DNA of 64,000 nt from Gigaspora rosea (lineage: Eukaryota; Glomeromycota; Glomeromycetes; Diversisporales; Gigasporaceae): assembly GCA_003550325.1 (NCBI GenBank), contig QKWP01000068.1, forward strand, positions 460,444-524,443. Direction: 5' to 3'. How positions within the stretch are numbered: position 1 is the first letter of the stretch; every line of letters starts with the position of its first letter. This document shows positions 59,372 through 64,000 of the stretch, in pieces. The notes under the pieces are model-generated. The model was not told the DNA's origin and searched no databases. It was given only the letters and a program-made list of their open reading frames with translations. The position numbers and the translations under genes were made by a program.

Positions 59372-59418
<47 letters not shown>

Positions 59419-59593
59419 AAGGTACTTGGTCTTAGTTATTTAACAACTATAAATTTTTTAAATTTCATGATTCCAGGTCAGACCTGGATCTAAGTGATAT
59501 GAGTTTGGACCCTAAATTTAGATCCGAATTGGTGTTTGGACCAGGTATGAATCTTTAAAAGTACCTGCCCGGTCTGAATCATGTGGAACACTA
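59059..59593. mobile_element. hAT-type element with a 43-T homopolymer
   Basis: The ends are TAGTGTTTCGCA and, inverted, TAGTGTTCCACA. Flanks TTCGTAAC (59051-59058) and TTCATAAC (59594-59601) match at 7 of 8. Subterminal GTTTGGACC-type words occur on both sides. A run of 43 T occupies 59374-59416. Confidence 0.8.
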
Positions 59594-59719
59594 TTCATAA
59601 CACAGTTATGGTTAGTTAATTTGTAATGGAATTACAACAATTTCTATTGCAAGTTACTGTCAAAAATTCTGGCAAGCATTATGTTGTCACAGTACTATAG
59701 TAATAGAAATAGACTTAAA

Positions 59720-60179
59720 TCTGTATTGAAGATGATCAAATGAAGATTATGCATAGTTAAATGCAAGAAGAATGTGGCAGTGCTGAATTTGCGGGTTGTT
59801 GCATGACAAAATTATCAGGATGGTTGTCGAATAAAGTAATGATCCACAAAGGAATCAATAAAAAAACGACAAATAAGGAAAGGATCAATGGGTTAATGAG
59901 TTGACAGTAAAATTGTAGTATTAGATTAAACAGACTTATTAACGATACAAAACTCAAAGAACAAAACATAACCTTTTTATATTTTTTCAGGAAAGAAACA
60001 AAAAGTATAAATGGCTCAGAAATAATTTTATTTTTTTGAAGAGATATTCTAGCTATTCTCTAAAGAAAATTCTCAAGAACGTAAGGCTGTACACGACAAT
60101 AAGTGATATACGGGATCACCTTCTTATCCGTTTAATTATTGCTTCTATCGACGATCTTCCAAGTTTTCGACAATCCTAA
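59720..60179. other. Intergenic region without a supported gene
   Basis: No domain-bearing frame is present. The 70-codon minus-strand frame at 59757-59969 is a short hydrophobic frame in AT-rich DNA without family resemblance or initiation context. Confidence 0.45.
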
Positions 60180-60396
60180 CTAACATTTATTGTGACAGAT
60201 CATAATGAAATCCAGATTAAAATGAAATGATAGTATAAAATCTCGAAAACTAAATTTTTTTGGGGTGCATTTTTTAGGTTAGGGGTTTAGGGTTAGTGTT
60301 AGATTTAAAAAAAATGGGTTTTTAGAAGGCTAGCAGGTTAAGTATAGAATGTAGATTTCATTTTAAATTGTGATCTGCGACATTTATTAATGTTGA
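60180..60396. mobile_element. Small inverted-repeat element with GGTTTAGGGTTAG core
   Basis: The left ACATTTATTGTGACAGATCA and an inverted, gapped right counterpart (AATAAATGTCGCAGATCACA) followed by AATGAAATC on both sides define the ends approximately. The centre carries GGTTAGGGGTTTAGGGTTAG (60278-60297). No target duplication was fixed. Confidence 0.5.
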
Positions 60397-62261
60397 TCGA
60401 ACCGATCAAAAAAAAAAAGGACGATCGTTCCCTTCGAACTAATAACATGAACAAATAAATACTAAAACACGATAGTTGACGATCTGATCTACAGGATAGT
60501 AATGAATGACGAATGACGAAAAGATCAACCGGTTGGTAATTGGAGAGAGTGCCAAAAGATGAAAAGATCTACGGGGTGATGAGTCGAACTGAAAATTGTA
60601 GTATTAGAAAGATTCTGAAGATCCGATTTTTTTTCATTTTTGATCCACTTGACTTTACCTATAACAAGATAGAACACCGAAATCGGAAATGTTGATTTTC
60701 CAAGTTCGCATTTACTCTACTAAATTTAGCAGCATCAATCATATAGTACGCCAATACATATCAAATATTCACGAACACATACCTTTAAAAGGTTAAATTC
60801 ATATACACACACATGCTTTCCAAGCAAGCAATTAAACATTTACAGTTCGTACATCGTAGATATAAATATTCTCACAGCCTGTAATTTGAAAATAGCGGCT
60901 ATTAAAAAAAGTATACAACATTTTTTCATCAAATGGACAAAATTATTGGTAAAAATGTACAGGACACTTGTGACTGACGATAATTTAATATAAATTTTCA
61001 ACTTTCGACTGACTACTTTGTAGCAGCAACTATGCCTCATTGCTAACCCGTAAAGTATTATTAGGGAGTTTGATTAATAAGCGGTTTATTAGAATAAAAT
61101 TTGCGAACCATAAATTTCTTATGATATCCGTCCACTTTGCATGATTCTCACGTGATATATATTTCTATCCGAGTTATCCGGTTGGCATATCTATGACCCG
61201 GTTAAGGGATGCTTATGCGGGTTACCCGGGTAAGCTCCGTGCTTAATCTCTAGTTCAGTATTTAAAAAATATATAATTATATATTTTTTAGCTAAATTTA
61301 TTAATTATTAAAGCTTATACTGTACAAGCTTTGAATAATCTTGATTATTTAGATATTTTTGATGTAAACAAGGTCAAAAAATCAAAAAAGGCTTTGAATA
61401 GGCAAAATGTATATCACTGCTATATAATGTATATAATTAACAATATTTATTTTTAATACCTATTTTTAAAAATTATTAATAATAATATATTATTTAATTT
61501 TATATAATGTGTAATTTCTAAAAACTAAAATGCATAATTTGTTATGATTTGTTCTTTAATATGAAAAAATACATCAGAAACTTCAAGCTATCGCATATTG
61601 CTCATACAATGGACTTTAACTTTCGCGATACTGATTTGGTTAAATCATTATACTAATTTAGTTTACTATACGAAACATAATTACCCGTAGAATGATTATA
61701 ACATATTAACACTTCTAAATCATTTATAATTATGAAATATTTGATTTTATAGCATTATTGTATAAATATATATTTTTTTAAATGTTATTTATTTTTTGGC
61801 CGATTTGCTAATTGGCCGTGGCCAAATTGGCTATTTAGGCCAAGATTTTTATTTGGCCGTTGTAATTGCCAAAAAATTTTGCCTGCAAGATTTTGGCCAT
61901 TTTTTTGGTCATTAGGCAAATATCAGCCAATAGCCAACTAAATAGTTTGGACCGTAAAAATTATCAACACTATGTTATATGTTAATAAGCAGATATGCAT
62001 TTAATATTTCCCCAAGTTTAGTGATTCCGCAAGGTCAGTTCTATCGTGAAAAAAAAACACATAAATCTCGAAGTTTCTCCTAAAAAACATTTTATGTGCA
62101 CTAACAAAAAGATTCATCACAAACTTTCAATATAAACATTAAGACTGAATCTATTACTAACCCAACTAAGATATCATATTTTAAAAGAATGGAGCAGGTA
62201 AGCAAGTACGAATAATTCCGGCAAATACTGTGAAACTTAGTAAATTTGAGGAATGTATATA
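60397..62261. other. Intergenic region with palindromic word clusters
   Basis: No gene is supported. 61150-61260 holds GGTTACCCGGGTAA-type words near a TAATCTCTA end that resembles one hAT terminus without a partner. 61795-61940 is a dense cluster of TTGGCC/GGCCAA words. The rest is AT-rich. Confidence 0.45.
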
Positions 62262-62454
62262 CCGTATAGGCGCGTAATAATATACGAGCGTTATTTTAAT
62301 TTTTTGAAAATTGCGTATTTGACTCAAAATAATGCCTATGCGTGTCTCGAATAACACGCCCCAAAATAAACACTTCCGAAATTAGTATAATAATTCAAAT
62401 TATCGTGCAGGGTCTCGAAATAGTACGTCTGCTCGTTATTACGCGACTATACGG
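62262..62454. mobile_element. 193-bp TA-flanked MITE
   Basis: The ends CCGTATAGGCGCGTAATAA and, inverted, CCGTATAGTCGCGTAATAA are flanked by TA (62260-62261, 62455-62456), consistent with mariner-type elements. It lies about 320 bases beyond the 3' end of the glycosyltransferase gene. Confidence 0.78.
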
Positions 62455-62700
62455 TACAACTAAAAAGTATTTTAGATACTAAAGAATACAATTTAACAGC
62501 AATATATATATTAATCAAAATGATAATAATATAATTACCATATGATAACTTCAAATAAAAGCAACTTGCAACTTTTAAAACATTGAGGTTTATATTTATA
62601 TTAAACAAAGTTTCTACATCAACTATTAAAGGAATATTAAAAATACATGTCTATTAATTAATTAAAAGTTTCTATTATTTATTTTAAAATGCATTTAAAT

Positions 62701-62708
62701 TTTATTTA
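62701..62708 (-). terminator. Putative polyadenylation signal of the glycosyltransferase gene
   Basis: AATAAA on the minus strand lies about 65 bases after the stop codon, in AT-rich DNA. Several similar words are nearby, so the choice is uncertain. Confidence 0.35.
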
Positions 62709-62771
62709 ATACAACAAAAAAAAAAAAGAAAGCATCAAATATCTTTATCAATAAGAGATGTTGTATTATAT

Positions 62772-63879
62772 TTAATTATTGTTTTTTTTAGTAGGATTTT
62801 TCTTCTTATCAGTTGGTTCATTTGTATTAACGTCATTGGAAAGGGTTGAAGTATCCACACATAATAGGTCTCGTGGATCGTAAGTAAGTTCATCAGAATC
62901 GTTGGGAGGACAAATCGAAATTTCCGAGTGAAATGAACGTCCACGTCGAATTAATTCTTTTTGAGTTACAAGATGTCCCCAAAAGTCCATAATTGGTAAA
63001 TCTTTATAATTTGGTAAATGATTGTCAGGTAATCCTTTCGATATCATATCTTCTTCCATTAATGGGAGGAGCCAGAGGCCTTTTTGTAATTTATCGAAAC
63101 CAAAGTGCATACCCTTCTCGGCATGATTAGTAGAAAAGCTTATAAAATTTTCATAATTAGGATAAAGCATTAGATAACCACGAAGATATATAAGTTCTAT
63201 GAAGTAACGTTTCCAAGAATTTTTTCTCCATATATTTGATCTACTTTCTGGAACTTCTATTTGTTGTAAATTAGGACCAGCAATGTCTTCTAATCTAGCA
63301 TTCAGATAATCATGAAATTCACGCCATATTTCAGGGAAAAATAAAACACCCCAACTACAAGGTATTTGACTAAGATATGGGGAATTATTAGGGTATTTTG
63401 TGTCTTGTAAAACTTCAGCAGCATTAAAAGGTCTACGACCAGTAGTTATATTAAATTCATTGAGTCTTGTATTGTAAAGGCTGATACCGTACAATCTACT
63501 GACTAAATTTTTATCATTGCCATATCTATATTTTAATATGCCGTATTTTGCCCATATGTAAAAGAACGGAGAAACTTCAATATCATCTTCTAAAATTATA
63601 GCGTAATCATCATTTGTAGTAGGATAATAAGATTCCACAACTGCGGTAATTAAGCCACCTTGCTGTATGCGGTATTTAATGTTCATTGGACCATAAGGCC
63701 ATTCAAACGTTTGACAATATTTAATAGTAATAGGATCAGCTTTTCGATCAATGTTTATCATGAGATGTACATTGTCATCAAAATAAATAGATGAATTGAG
63801 AGATTGCATAAGGCGTGATAGCGATCGAGGACGATTTTGAGTAATTACTTGTATTTGAATCTTTGGAGTGTTCCAGCCT
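62772..63879 (-). CDS. GT-A fold glycosyltransferase, 5' part outside the window
   Basis: The open frame gives about 368 residues after the likely splice acceptor. IQIQVITQNRPRSLSRLMQS is a typical first strand-helix of a nucleotide-sugar-binding GT-A fold. AIILEDDIEVSPFFY (EDD near residues 102-104 of the frame) is the metal/nucleotide-sugar-binding DxD-type motif. SQIPCSWGVLFFPEIWREF further on fits the acceptor-side half. GT2/GT13-like families share the EDD context. The frame opens with MYCII, but the minus strand there reads TGTATCATAG followed by GCTGG, with a TTAAC branch-like word upstream, so the exon probably starts at about 63879 and the ATG at 63893 is intronic. The signal or anchor sequence expected in the first exon lies outside. 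The C-terminus is Lys/Asn-rich. The donor and acceptor are unknown. Confidence 0.8.
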
Positions 63880-64000
63880 ATGATACAGTACAAATAATGA
63901 GGTTAAATATTAAATATATAAAAGTAAGTCAAAAAAGATAGAAAAAATGAACAGAAATATTAACAGAAATATTAATAGTAATACACACTTTTAAGTGCTT

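Larger units (their letters stand above)
53718..59700 (-). mobile_element. Large satellite array with a Helitron-like 3' end
   Basis: On the minus strand the terminus at 53718-53750 reads an imperfect GGTGGC...CTACC hairpin, TATTATA and CTAG-T, matching the end of the element at 11473-13187. From there to about 59700 the DNA consists of diverged ~110-bp monomers with words TTCTGTTACAGAACTTACT, CTATTCTGGTAATACACAGT, GGTTAAGGTTGAGTTAGTTT and TTATTATGATTTCTATT. Two hAT-type elements interrupt it. The right (5') boundary is not resolved. No Rep/helicase gene is present. Confidence 0.6.

Overview
The window looks like nuclear DNA of a filamentous fungus with an AT-rich, transposon-dense genome, most likely an arbuscular mycorrhizal (Glomeromycotina, Rhizophagus-like) fungus. 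That assignment is an inference from composition, intron-like splice signals, secreted S1 proteases with a bacterial-type prodomain, and a Tad/I-like LINE with RNase H. No bacterial operons, rRNA, tRNA or CRISPR array were found by eye.

Coding content is small. Three paralogous, intronless, minus-strand genes encode secreted chymotrypsin-fold (S1, streptogrisin/alpha-lytic-like) proteases: 5430-6770 and 18179-19510 (both with an intact His/Asp/Ser triad) and 41857-43227 (a nonsense codon at position 39 and catalytic Ser changed to Thr, so a probable pseudogene). At the right edge a minus-strand GT-A fold glycosyltransferase (62772-63879) is cut off at its 5' side, apparently just inside an intron. 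A decayed gene of unknown function survives in two copies (22082-22440 and 44545-45200).

Layout: 1-3400 repeats (LINE-type 3' end, a long inverted-repeat element, a CTGAAC repeat). 3404-7312 protease block 1, with a 9-bp-TSD (target-site duplication) Mutator-like element inserted just downstream of the gene and itself hit by a 3-bp-TSD element. 7313-13830 small repeats, four Helitron-like 3' ends and a satellite-bearing Helitron (11473-13187). 14040-14860 decayed Gypsy reverse transcriptase. 14963-24402 duplication block A with protease 2. 25997-33900 a decayed 7.9-kb LINE on the minus strand. 34650-38760 very AT-rich DNA. 38768-46832 duplication block B with protease 3. 47576-53119 nested elements, including two hAT-type elements at one target site. 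53718-about 59700 a large Helitron-like satellite array of roughly 110-bp monomers with two hAT insertions. 59720-62770 sparse small inverted-repeat elements, then the glycosyltransferase.

The most useful property of the window is internal: duplication blocks A and B, plus block 1 around the first protease, act as empty-site controls, so several non-autonomous transposons (hAT, Mutator-like, TTAA-type, 3-bp-TSD family, TA-type) can be delimited to the base without a database. Within the protease family the signal peptide and prodomain are almost unchanged between copies while the catalytic domain varies much more, a pattern expected of diversifying secreted proteins in a repeat-rich compartment.
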